Assembly (NCBI GenBank): GCA_963930655.1
Contig: OZ005606.1
Coordinates: 22,050,001-22,114,000 of the forward strand
Length of the DNA stretch: 64,000 nt
Reading direction: 5' to 3'
Source: Myrica gale
Taxonomy: Eukaryota; Streptophyta; Magnoliopsida; Fagales; Myricaceae
Of this stretch, positions 47,896 through 59,800 are shown in pieces. The translations under genes were made by a program, and so were the position numbers. The stretch's first letter is position 1; each line of letters begins with the position of its first letter. Below the pieces are notes generated by a model, which was not told the origin of the DNA, ran no database searches, and saw nothing but the letters and a program-made list of their open reading frames with translations.

Positions 47896-50800
47896 TTACT
47901 GTTTAAAGGATTTTGAACCACCGGTGCTAGCTGTGTTCTGTTCAGCTGGCAAGGCTTTATTTTCTTGTTCAACTGGAGGTGGTGGCTGCACTTGATCAAC
48001 AGGGACACACGGTCTCCATATAGTTTCCGTGCCCACATCCATCAGTGCAATGCCCTTCACACTTAAATCAGCCCTGATCTGATCGCTTCTTGGGAAATCC
48101 TTGTTTTTCCTGGCTAGGGCTCTTTCTTCAATCAGATGCAACACATCACTTTCCACCAGCCCCGCTCTCTTCAAAGCCTTGTCTTTTAATTGCAGCAAAA
48201 CCTATTTAATGGAAAGCAACTTCTAAATGATATATTGCATCCACGCGACTACTCATCTTTCAATTTCTTTCATAAAAGGTAAATAATTAAATCACCTCCG
48301 AGTAAGCAGATGATGATAGCAAACCCAGAACAGTAAGAACTTCTTTAACTTCTTTCTCTATTTCTACAAGGGATTGAATCACTGCTAATTGCTGTTGCTT
48401 CTGTTGCTTCTTCTGGAAAAATCAAAGAGATCAAAAAGATCATCTGTCATTTTACCCACACAGACAAACAAACAGAAGGCAAGGCAGAGGGGCGCGCATG
48501 CGCACACACACAGAGAGCACATCGTAGGCCTGATGAAACCAGTTCCAAACATATACCTTGAGCATGTTCAAAGAACTGTTTATGAACTTCAAGGCTTCTT
48601 GAAAAGCACCAGTCAATATCGGTCCAGCGTTCAAGTCATCTGACATCTTAGTCTGAAACTCATTACGTAGCTTACTGATGCACTCTTGGGCAGCAGGAGT
48701 GGCCCGAGCTGTTTTGCCTTTTTGTTGTGGCCCCTCCTTGCGGCTTCCTTCCAGGGATGATAAAGTATCCTCACAGTCTTGCAAAGTCTACAGTCACAAG
48801 CCATGTGAAGTCAGTAGAGTAGTGAATCTATTTCAGACGACAGTTAAGATCATAAACACAAACAGGACCTATGCATGTGTGAACATGTTTCTGCGTGTCT
48901 GAGTCTTTTAATGGCAGTTGCGCTTCTATATCAAAAAACAATTGCAAAAGGGAAGGGTAATGGGTCGCATCAAAAGCGTTTCATCTCTCTTAAGGGGAAT
49001 ACATAAACTTTTTTATTTACAACAAAATAAATAATTAAACAGTAGGAGAATCTGAATTTATATATGATCTAGAGAACTTATTTCCATTATGAGTAGTGTT
49101 CCGGTAGAATATCAATTATTATTTTTTGATAAGTAAGCACAATATTATTAGAAAGGAAGAATATGGAGGAGTCGAATACAGTACAAAGGCTGTACCGAAT
49201 TCACTCAAGACATACAAATGAAAAAGCTAAGAAAATAAAAAAGTCCACAAAACGCAACACAACATTCGCCCAAAGGAAGAGAGAAGAAAACACTTCGGCT
49301 TGCAAATTCTGAAGCGACCTAGAGGAGTCCTCAAAGCACCTCCTATTTAGCTCCCTCCAAAGACACCACCAAATACATGCAGGAATCATCCTCCAAATAA
49401 CCTTCGCTGAAGGATCCACAAAATGCCGACCCCACCAAGATAGGACATCAACCACCCTTGCAAGCATAATCCAATGAACATTCAGAATCCCAAGGATATG
49501 CATCCAAAGGCCTCTAGCAACCGGTCAATGCAATAACAAATGATTAACAGATTCTCCATCAGCCTTACACATATAACACCACTCAATGACATAAACACCC
49601 CTTCTGCGGAGATTATCAATAGTCAAAAGTCGTCCGTGAGTAGCCTCCCAAACAAAGAAAGACACGCGCGATGGGACCTTGGACTTCCACACCCCACACC
49701 AAGGGAAAGAAATAGACCCATCACCACCGGAGAGACAATCAAAGAAAGACTTAACTGAAAAAACACCCCCCTTAGAACCCAACCAAAATATCACATCCGC
49801 CCTACCACTTCGCATCCTCTGCGCATAAAGAATAGAATAAAAAGCAGCAAACTCGCGGGTATGTTCTCTTGGCAGAATCTGTCGTGGTGTATTGGTGGTG
49901 ACTTTAATGTCACACGTTTCCCTGGTGAGAGGTCGGGATCTGGAGGTTTTGAGAGTTCCATGTATGCTTTTTCCGATTTTATCTCTGAGATAGGGTTGGT
50001 GGATATGCCGCTGGTTGGGGGTTTATTTACGTGGTCGAATAATCGGTCGTCTCAATCTTGGTCCAGGATTGATAGATTTCTTTTTACTTCAGAGTGGGAG
50101 ATGTTATTTTCGGAGGTTATCCAGCATAGGCTGCCACGTTTGTATTCTAATCACTTTCTTATTTTGTTGGAAAGTGGTTCGGTTAGGGGTGGGAAGACAC
50201 CATTCAGATTTGAAAATACGTGGTTGCAGGTAGAGGGGTTTGTGGATCGTATTAAGGAGTGGTGGCGAAGTTATGATTTTTCAGGATCTCCCAGTTTTGT
50301 GCTCAATTTAAAGTTGAAGGCTTTGAAGCAAGATTTAAAAGTGTGGAATAAAGAAGTTTTTGGTGATCTCTTATCTCATAAGTCGGCTTTGATGAGGGAG
50401 CTCTGTTTGCTGGATGGGTTGGATAAGGAAGGGCGTCTTGACAATGAGGGTATGGATAGGAAGTTCGGATTTTGAGGGGGTTAGATCGATTGATTGATTT
50501 GGAAGAAATGAGTTGGCGACAGAAATCTTGTGCTTTGTGGCTTAAAGAGGGGGATAGATGCACGAAATTCTAAATAAACATTCACTGCTGTTCTGTATTT
50601 TGTATATCAGTGAACTCAAACCTTAGCAATGTCAAAGCAGATGAAATACTTTTGCACATTATAAACTAGGGAAGACCAGGTATCAGACTCGATTCACATA
50701 ATACTGCCAAAAGATCCCAACCAATACACTTATGTCACAAACAGATTAGTATCTATACTCGTAATTAACCAGAAACCTTTTCTCTCTTGACAAGGGTGTC

Positions 50801-53800
50801 AAGAGCTTTGCCCTGACCAGATCCTTGGGCAAGCGTAGTTCCTCGTACTATCCACTGGGCAATCACAAAAGATTTTAGTTCTACCATCTTTTAACTATCC
50901 TTTTAAAGAGTAGTCTAACAATTTTCAAACAACAAACCAAACTATATTGACCGAAATATCTAGGTTTGACTGCGTAGTCATCATCGCTGTCAAATTTGAC
51001 CTGTGAAATATGCTTCCCCGTCTCCCCCCGCTCAAAAAAAATAAGTAAGAAGATGAGTCATTTCGAAGTAACTTGGCAGACTCCAGAAGTTCATCAAGCA
51101 GTTAGCCTAACTGTAGCTGAAGGAAGAATACTGTTCTATCAACTTTACAAGGGAACGTGACACATTCATTCACAAGTACCCACACACATGAAATTCTGAA
51201 TGGAAAACAACACATCTTTGATCGTCTAAATATGATATATGCATGCCCATTGATTTGCTACAAACTGAGTTGACAGACTTCACAATGCAAACTGTGGAAT
51301 TTAAAATGACTTTACACCTGATATATGTAGCATACAGCATCTGATGCACTTTCCAGCTGTGAGAGTGTGTAATTAAGAGGAGATTTATAGTGTGCGCTTA
51401 TCAAGAAATGTCTCAATGCCAGTGGATGATACTGCTGAGTAATCTGCAAGAAAATGATAGACAAATTCAGATGCAGATACTCGTACAAGACTGCACACAT
51501 GAAGAAAGTTCTTAGAAGCAATCGACAAATGTATAGCCCCACTTTACCTCACGAATTGTAAAAAAATTACCCAATGACTTGGACATTTTCTCATTGTTGT
51601 TAGTGACATGCCCGTTATGCATCCAGTAGCTCACACGGCTCTCTTGGCAAGCGGCACAACTCTGGGCAATCTCATTTTCATGATGTGGAAAGATCAAATC
51701 AATTCCACCCCCATGAATATCAAATTTGAAGGATAGGTAATGAGCACTCATTGCACTGCATTCTATGTGCCATCCTGGTCTTCCAGGACCCCATGGGCTG
51801 TCCCAACTTGGCTCACCAGGCTTGGCAGCCTGTAATTATTAGAGAACATAAGATAATGATTTCAACAAGACTAGAAAAGCGTAATGTCACTTGCAAAGGT
51901 TTTTACACCTTCCACAATGCAAAGTCAGCTGGATTTCGCTTTCTTGAGTCAATGGCAACACGTTCACCAGCCCTATTGTTTTCCAGTTTCTGCCCAGATA
52001 ACTGGCCATAGTTTGGGGATTTATCAACAGCAAAGAACACATCTCCGTCAACTGCATATGCACAGTCATTGTTGATGATCTACAGAATCCACCAGCCAGC
52101 CAGTTAGATACCTTGAATAAAAAAATGTAACAACTATGAAGCCACTATAGCAAAGAAACAAAAACAGCAATTTCCAATTTTTTATCACGTCAAAAATTGA
52201 GTCCCCCAACACCCTCAAAAAGAACCCCTCCTGTGAGAAAACCTTATGAAACTGGATGCTTGTGTCATGGTATTGGCCTCAAAAAGTAAAAACGAATAAA
52301 AAATATACTACGTTGTACAAGTCTCTGTTAGAGAAGCCATTCAAGGTCCCATATTGAAATACTGGGACAATTTTTTAAGCAGGTCAAGTACTACCCTTTT
52401 CCCTACGTCAACACTTCACAAACCAACTCCAGCTAAGTATCTCTTGGAAATAGCATAAAATATACAAATTTTTCTTCCTTTATTACCTTTTTCTGTTCTT
52501 ATGCCATAAAGATATGAAATTCCCTCATTGATAAGACTACAGACAACCTTATGCAAAATACACCACCAACTGACTTCACTTTACACTCATTTATCCACTT
52601 CATTCGAACATAATATTACCTCATTACTCAAAGAAGAGGGAATATGAGTGGCCAGTTTTAACACTAAAGAGTTTCTTAGAATTTGATGAGCTAGCAAATT
52701 TAAAATTTATAATAGTCTTAGAATTTGATGATTGTTCCTCATAACACTAAAGAGTTTCATGATTTCTTAGAACTTCCATATCCACCTGTTATGCCTAAAA
52801 GAGAATGACCCTGATATTGTCTTATAGATATACAGCACTGCACATAACCATGGAATACAGCTCATTTGAAGAAAGAATATACAGCACTAGACACAACCAT
52901 GGGTTGTGTACTCTTCATTTTGACAAAATCTGAGCGCATACTATACCCCCAACACAGACAATTTAAAACAAAAGACAAACTAGTTTGTGCTGTACATGTA
53001 GTAGAAACAGCTGATTTTTCAGAAATGCCGTCTGTGTGCACGGGCGCATGTGTGCTTTAAGAGATGAGAATTCCCCAACATTTCTCAGATAAAGTGAATA
53101 CCATAGCTGAAAATTTACCTGAGCTATCATATCCTTTATCTGCTCCATGTGTTCAGAAACACGTGGCTGATGGGTCGGAGGGAGGCACTGAAGATCAGCC
53201 ATGTCATTACTATACTCTTGGCAAAAACGGTTACTCAAACTTAATGGTTCTTCCCCAAGCTCATTCGCCCTCCGAATAATCTGCATAAGTCCAGATATTA
53301 GCAGTGTGCAGATAAGCATTAAGTAACTCAAGGAATAAAGAATTACCTGAAGTATTATGCCTATTAATTGCAACAGCAATTGAAATACAACTATAGAAGA
53401 AGGAAAAAACTCTTTTGTGATTTTGACAGCTCAGGATATTCGTATCTTGGCTAAGACTCCAGCAATTGTATTTTTTTTTATTCTTTTTGCAGGTCACTCC
53501 AAAATAAATCTTCAAACACATGTATTAAGCAATTTGAGGCAATGGTCTCAATATAAGGCCTCGGTATCAGACCAACAGCTTTAATAAACAAGGGTTGAGT
53601 TTAATTCAGTTTCTCCAGTCCCCCCATGCTAATGCAAGTCAAGCGCACACTCTGACTTTCAACTCATCAAGAAACATTCTTGATTGATTTAAGAGTTCTA
53701 ACAGCTGGAGGATTACACAGAAAAAAAATTTTTGATGACGAGGAAATCCTCCAAAGTCGGACCCTTTTGGCCCAACCCTGAAGTACAAACCCCGGCCCCC

Positions 53801-56800
53801 TGGCCCGACCCCACAACCCAGGGAGCAGGTAAGTCAAGGGCGATAATGAGGGTGTTGGGGCTCGAACTTGGGACATGTTAGAACCCAAGCCGAAACCTTA
53901 CCACCACACCAAACCCCTGGGGGTAAGATTACACAGAAAAATTGCAGAGTTTTAATATTTAAGTGATGGTATGCAATTAAAGCCCCTGAAGAATGTAGAA
54001 TCCTATAAGCCCAATCCGCCACCCACTCACATAATTAGGCTCCTACTCACTCCCATTCAAAGTCCTCCATTAATCTAATCTCACTCATTGTGAAGACCTT
54101 TTGAATTAGAATATCTCAAGCAGAAATATCTCAAGAAAATCTTATTTTGATCTTATGCAAATTCTTGCCTTTGGAACACTGTAAAAATTCGAATTCCAAT
54201 AAACTGTCTACAATTCCCAGAGCAATAGGTGGCTGGTGATTGATGGGGGTCGACTGCCATGGAAGTCAACCAAGAACTTTCACCAGCAATGTGCAAAGGT
54301 TGATAACGGAAGGCCATCAACAAATAGCCAGAGGTAAAGGATGACCTTGGGGGAAGTTGGTGGTTGGACTGAGCCAACCAGTTTGAGTGGAAATCTTAAG
54401 CTCCTTCTGGAAAATAGCTTTCTATTTTAAGAGAGGTCCTTTTCCACCATGATTATGTTCCATTAATCAAAAAAAAATTCTTTCTTGCTTATTCTTCATG
54501 CCACATGAAACAATCAAGAATGAAAACAAAACATTTTCAAAAGGTAACCTCCATTGAACAAAGAACTACTGCGAGGGGATTTTTCTTCTTTTCTGTCACA
54601 TTTTTTTTTGGATAAGTAAGTTAAACTTTATTAATGAAAAAGAGAGTTGACAGTACAAGAGAATATAATGAAAGAGAATACAACCTAAGATCGAATTAGT
54701 CCACAAAAAAAGAGAATACAACATGGAACCCCCCAAACGATCCAAGGACAAGGCCTTATCCTCAAAACATCTTGCATTCATTTCCCTCCACAAACTCCAC
54801 CATATGCAAGCCGATATCATCTTCCAAATGGTCGAAGCGATAGGATTCTCAAACTTCCCCCTCCAACAATACAAGATGTCCACCACCTTCTTAGGCATAA
54901 CCCAATCATAGTTGAGAATACTAAACACATACGCCCACAATCCTCTCGCCATCTTGCAACGAAGAAGGATATGATCTACCATTTCGCTGTCACTCTTACA
55001 TAAATAGCATCACTCCGTCAACCACACTCCCCTCCTCCTCAAGTTGTCAATGGTCAGAATTTTCCAATAAGTGGCTTCCCAAACAAAGAAAGCAACTCTA
55101 GGAGGAGCCAAATTCCTCCAACATTGACGCCATGGAAAAACCGCACCGGAGCCCTCCAAAAGCATAGAATACATCGACTTAACAAAGAAGACTCCACCCT
55201 TGGACTCCATCCAAAGCAATTTATCCTCTCCCCCTCTTCTCCTATTCACCTAGTAAAGTAAGGAATAAAACTTCGAAAAAACCTCCACCTCCCAATCATT
55301 GATCAATCTCTCAAAATGAACATCTCAGACAATAACTCCGGAGCCCAACTCCATACAATCAGCCACCCAAGCATCCTTGCATCGAGCTAGAGCAAATAAC
55401 AGAGGATACTTCAACCTCAAAGCTCTTTCCCCACACCACTTGTCATACCAAAACCGAATTCTAGAGCCATTTCCAAAATGATGCCCCATAAGAGCCATGC
55501 GCCTCCAAAGTGCACCAACCACTCTCCTCACACTCATACTTCTCCAAAATAACAGTCTTCCATAAGCTATCTCTCTCCGAAGAGAATCTCCAAAGCCATT
55601 TTCCAAGAAGAGCTCGATTGAATAAATGAAGGCTCCTAAGTCTCAACCCTCCAGCTCTAATAGGGGAACAAACTCTAGCCCACCGAACAAGGTGAAACCT
55701 ATGCTCATCACCACCACCTGCCCACAAAAAATCCCTTTGCAGCATCTCCAACCTATTAGCCACAGACAACGGAAATAGTAGCAAAAAATAAGTAGGAAGG
55801 CTAGAAAGAGTAGATCTAATCAACGTTAACCTCTCCCTCTTTGAAAGATAAATGTGCTTCCAACCCGCCAACCTTCTTTCAAATTGCTTGACGATACCAT
55901 CCCAGATATGCACACATTTAAACTTAGCACCAAGAGGAAGGCTCAAGTAAGTCATGGGGAGAGACGATATCCTACAACCCAAAATCTCCGTCATCACCTG
56001 AACAACATTAACTCTTCCAATAGGAATAACCTCATATTTGCCGAGGTTAATCCTAAGATCCAACACCGCGTCGAAGCATTAAAGTAAGCATCTTAGGTGT
56101 TGCACTTGATTCTCCTCAGCCCCACAAAAGATTAACGTATCATCAGCAAAGAGCAAATGGGAAATGCACACCCCATTACTACCACCTCGCCCCACCTCAA
56201 AACCCTTAATAGCATCTCGCCCAACCGCCTCTTTCATCATCCTACTAAATGCTTCTATGACAATCACGAACAAAAGGGGTTAAAGAGGATCACCCTGACG
56301 CAAACCTCTAGAACTCCCAAAAAAGACATGAGGAGAGCCATTAACCATAACAGAGAATTTAACAGTAGACATACAGCACGCCATCCACCTACACCACTTC
56401 TCACTAAACTCACATCTCCTCAACAAATACAACAGAAAATCCCAATTCACATGGTCATAAGCCTTGTGAACTTCAAGTTTGCACATCAGCCCTGACATAT
56501 TTGAGCGTAATCTCGAATCAATACACTCATTTGCTATCAAAATTGAATCCAAAATCTGTCTACCCCTCACAAAAGCATTCTGGGAAGGCGATATGATTTT
56601 CTCAAAAACCATCTTCAACTTATTCACTAACACCTTGGCGAGAATATTATAAACCTCTCCAACCAAACTGATAGGACAGAAACATCTCAAGTCCACAACT
56701 CCAGCTTTCTTAGGAATGAGAACAATGAAAGTAACATTCAAGCACTTAACGAATTTACCCCTCTGGGCAAATTCATTGAACATAACCATAACATCCCCCT

Positions 56801-59800
56801 TAACCACCTCTCAGCATGACTGAAAGAAAGCTAAAGTGAACCCATCCGGCCCCGAAGCCTTGTCACCATTAAGGCTACGGACCACCCCTGTGATCTCGTC
56901 CTCCTCAAAGGGCCTCTCAAGCCAACACGCATCCTCCTCAGAGATGGAATCAAATTCTAAGCCCTCCAGGGTCGGCCTCCAAGAAAAGGGCTCTTTATAC
57001 ATAGAGCTATAGAACTCAACAATACGATCCGAAATAAGCGATGGGTCCTCCACAATTTCTCCCTCCACTTCCAAACTAGCAATCAAGTTAACCCTCATAT
57101 TCGAATTGGCCATGCGATGGAAAAAATTAGTGCATATATCCCCATCCTTAAGCCACAAGGACCTCGACTTCTGTCTCCAACTAATCTCCTCTAACTCAAT
57201 CAAATGATCCAATTTGCCCAAAACCTCCATCCTCCGCACCTTCCCTCTATCATCAAGATTCCCTTCCTCATCCAATAAATCTAATGATTCCAACTCCCGT
57301 AACAAAGAGGACTTCCTGAAACTGAGATCCCCGAACACACCATGGTTCCACTCTTTCAGCTTAGAGGCTAGCACAAAGCTAGGAGAACCCAAGAACTCAA
57401 AAGACTCCCACCACTCATTAACACTATCCACAAAGCCATTCTATTTTAGCCACATGTTTTCAAAACGAAAGGCCTCTTCCCACTTCTAACTCTGCCATCC
57501 GCCAAAATAATGGGAAAGTGGTCTGAATATAAACGAGTCAATCTTTGTTGAGAAACCTCCGGGAATAAGGACTCCTAACCAGGGCAAAACAGAAAGCGAT
57601 CAATCCTAGACCAAGACTGTGAGGTCATGTTGTTAGACCAAGTGAAGGCACCCCCCCCAACAATGGGATATCCAATAACCCCATCTCAAAAATAAAATCA
57701 GAGAACTCCTTTGCTGATCTCACCCTCCACCCCCCAAAACGCTCACTAGGGAAGCGAGTAACATTAAAATCTCCTCCAATGCACCACGGAAAGTCCCACA
57801 AAGCCCGAATCACAGCCAACTCATCCCACAAAAAAACATCGACTACTATCAGCATTAGGACCATAGACACCTGAAAACATCCATTCAACCCCATCATCAC
57901 GTTTTTGAAGACCACCGAAACAGAGAACGAACCCGTACAGGAATCCAACAACTCAATCACTCGCGTATCCCATAATAACAAAATACCTCCCGAAACACCA
58001 TCTGCATCTAAACTGCACCACCCAACATGAGGCCACCCCCCAACCTTCTAATAACCTCACCAGACATAACAAACATCTTAGTTTCTTGAAGACAAACCAC
58101 GTCAGGTTTCCATCCCCGTAACAAATTCCCCACCCCTCTACACTTAGCCCTATCATTGAGCCCCCTAACATTCCAACTAATAATTTTTTGCATCACTAAT
58201 CACCATCAAAGCCCTCCCTTCACTTCTTCCCCTCCTAGAAGAAGCGGACTTCCCATCATAATTAATAGAAGACTCTAAGCGCTTCAATTCTCTTTCTAAC
58301 TTTCCTCCATTCTTGCAAGGGGACTTAAAACTACACTGCTCCCTGTCTCTCTCCAAAACAGAAAATAGAATCATCAAATCTTCCTCATAACCGTCACAAG
58401 ACACACTCACCATATGCCTGAAAGAAGCCACCATATCTAACACCAACCCCGAAGCCCCTCCCACTTTCAAATTTCCTTTCCTCCATCCGCCTAGACAACA
58501 GACTGCCAAAGGAACCGCATCATTTTCTGCTGCAACATCTGCCACTAAGACCAACTCCCCCCCCCCTTCTGCCACATAAGAAGTGAAGGTTTTTCCAAGA
58601 GCAATTATGTTAACATGGTCCTGTTATTGGATCTAGCATGTAAGGCTGTGGGATACTCTTTTCCGCTATCTCAAAAAAAGTTTAGAAACATGACTGAAAA
58701 GTTAACTAGTTTCCTAAACCACCTTTTTTCAGAAAAGAATAAAATGTTTCCAGCTCTAATGTGTCAGGAGACTACTTGCAGATATCTGCAAGGAAAACAC
58801 ATGATTTAAGAATCCTCTATAGCTATTTATGCTTCTGCTTAACCCTTGCTTCTAGCAAATATTGAACTACACAGAGATTCTTCCAGGAAGGGGTTCTACC
58901 AGGGCACTTAGCTCTTACAATTCCAAAGGAAAGATGTATAATGTCTGTTGTTCATTTCTCTTAAATAACAGGGACTTAAAAGTTTTTCGTAATTACATAT
59001 CTATAAGTAAGAATGACGTAGCAGAACAGATGGATGCTCCAGCCACATTTTACAATGTGAAAGTTGTAGTTCATCAAAAGATTCACTTCCCAATATCCTC
59101 AATGCAAAAAATTCACTTCCCATGTCATAGTACAACTTTTTAACTAAAAGACGTTACTTGAATCTATCAGAAAAGAAACATACTATGAGGAAAACAGGCA
59201 CCAACATTAGTACAAGATCTAAAAAATTAACTGATACGTCCGTTAAAATCACAGCATTTAATGAGATCTCACCTTGTCATCAACATCAGTAAAGTTTCGG
59301 ACATAAGAAACTTGATAGCCCAAGTGTTGTAGGTATCTGCATACAAAGGCGTGCTAGAGAATTACTACTATCACCATATCAAGTATATTCCTTTCTTTCC
59401 CATTCAAGTAGAAAAATGTAAGGAAGGCATACTGCAAAAGCAAATTGTAGGAGTCAAACAACAACAGCATGAGCTAAAACTTGAAATGAGTTGATAACGT
59501 CCAAATTGGGTTAACCATTTCAGATGCAACAAAGGAAAAAAGAAATGAAACGGACTCACATACAGCATGTCAGCAGTGAAGCCTAGGGATTAAATCAGTA
59601 AGCTTAGAAAAAAAGATTAAATCAGTAAGACTGGCCCTAGGTCACAAGAATGGCACAAATTCCTCATGAAAAAGACAAAATCTTTCATAGACCATATTAT
59701 AGGGGTGTGCAGAACCCACAAGTCCTATCATTTTACTCAAGCAACAGCAGAGGTTTGTTATGCCAAGGAATGAATCTTCTAAGATTTTGTGACTAGACAC

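Larger units (their letters stand above)
49118..50571 (-). mobile_element. 5'-inverted L1-type LINE in CARS intron 6
   Basis: The 3' half is on the minus strand (49859 down to 49118) and ends in a short A-run, seen as attttttg on plus. The 5' half, encoding endonuclease, is on the plus strand (49860-50571). All of the reverse transcriptase is missing between them. This again matches twin priming with internal deletion. No target duplication was found. Confidence 0.8.
54602..58566 (-). mobile_element. 5'-truncated L1-type LINE in CARS intron 2
   Basis: A roughly 4 kb element with its poly(A) at 54602-54609 (seen as a T-run on plus). It covers the ORF1 tail, the whole endonuclease, reverse transcriptase and zf-RVT. 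It is flanked by ttctgtcacat (54591-54601) and ttctgccacat (58567-58577), an 11 bp target duplication with one mismatch. The 5' end truncates ORF1. Its 3' UTR holds cttgtactgtc and a taataaagttt polyadenylation-like signal. Confidence 0.88.
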
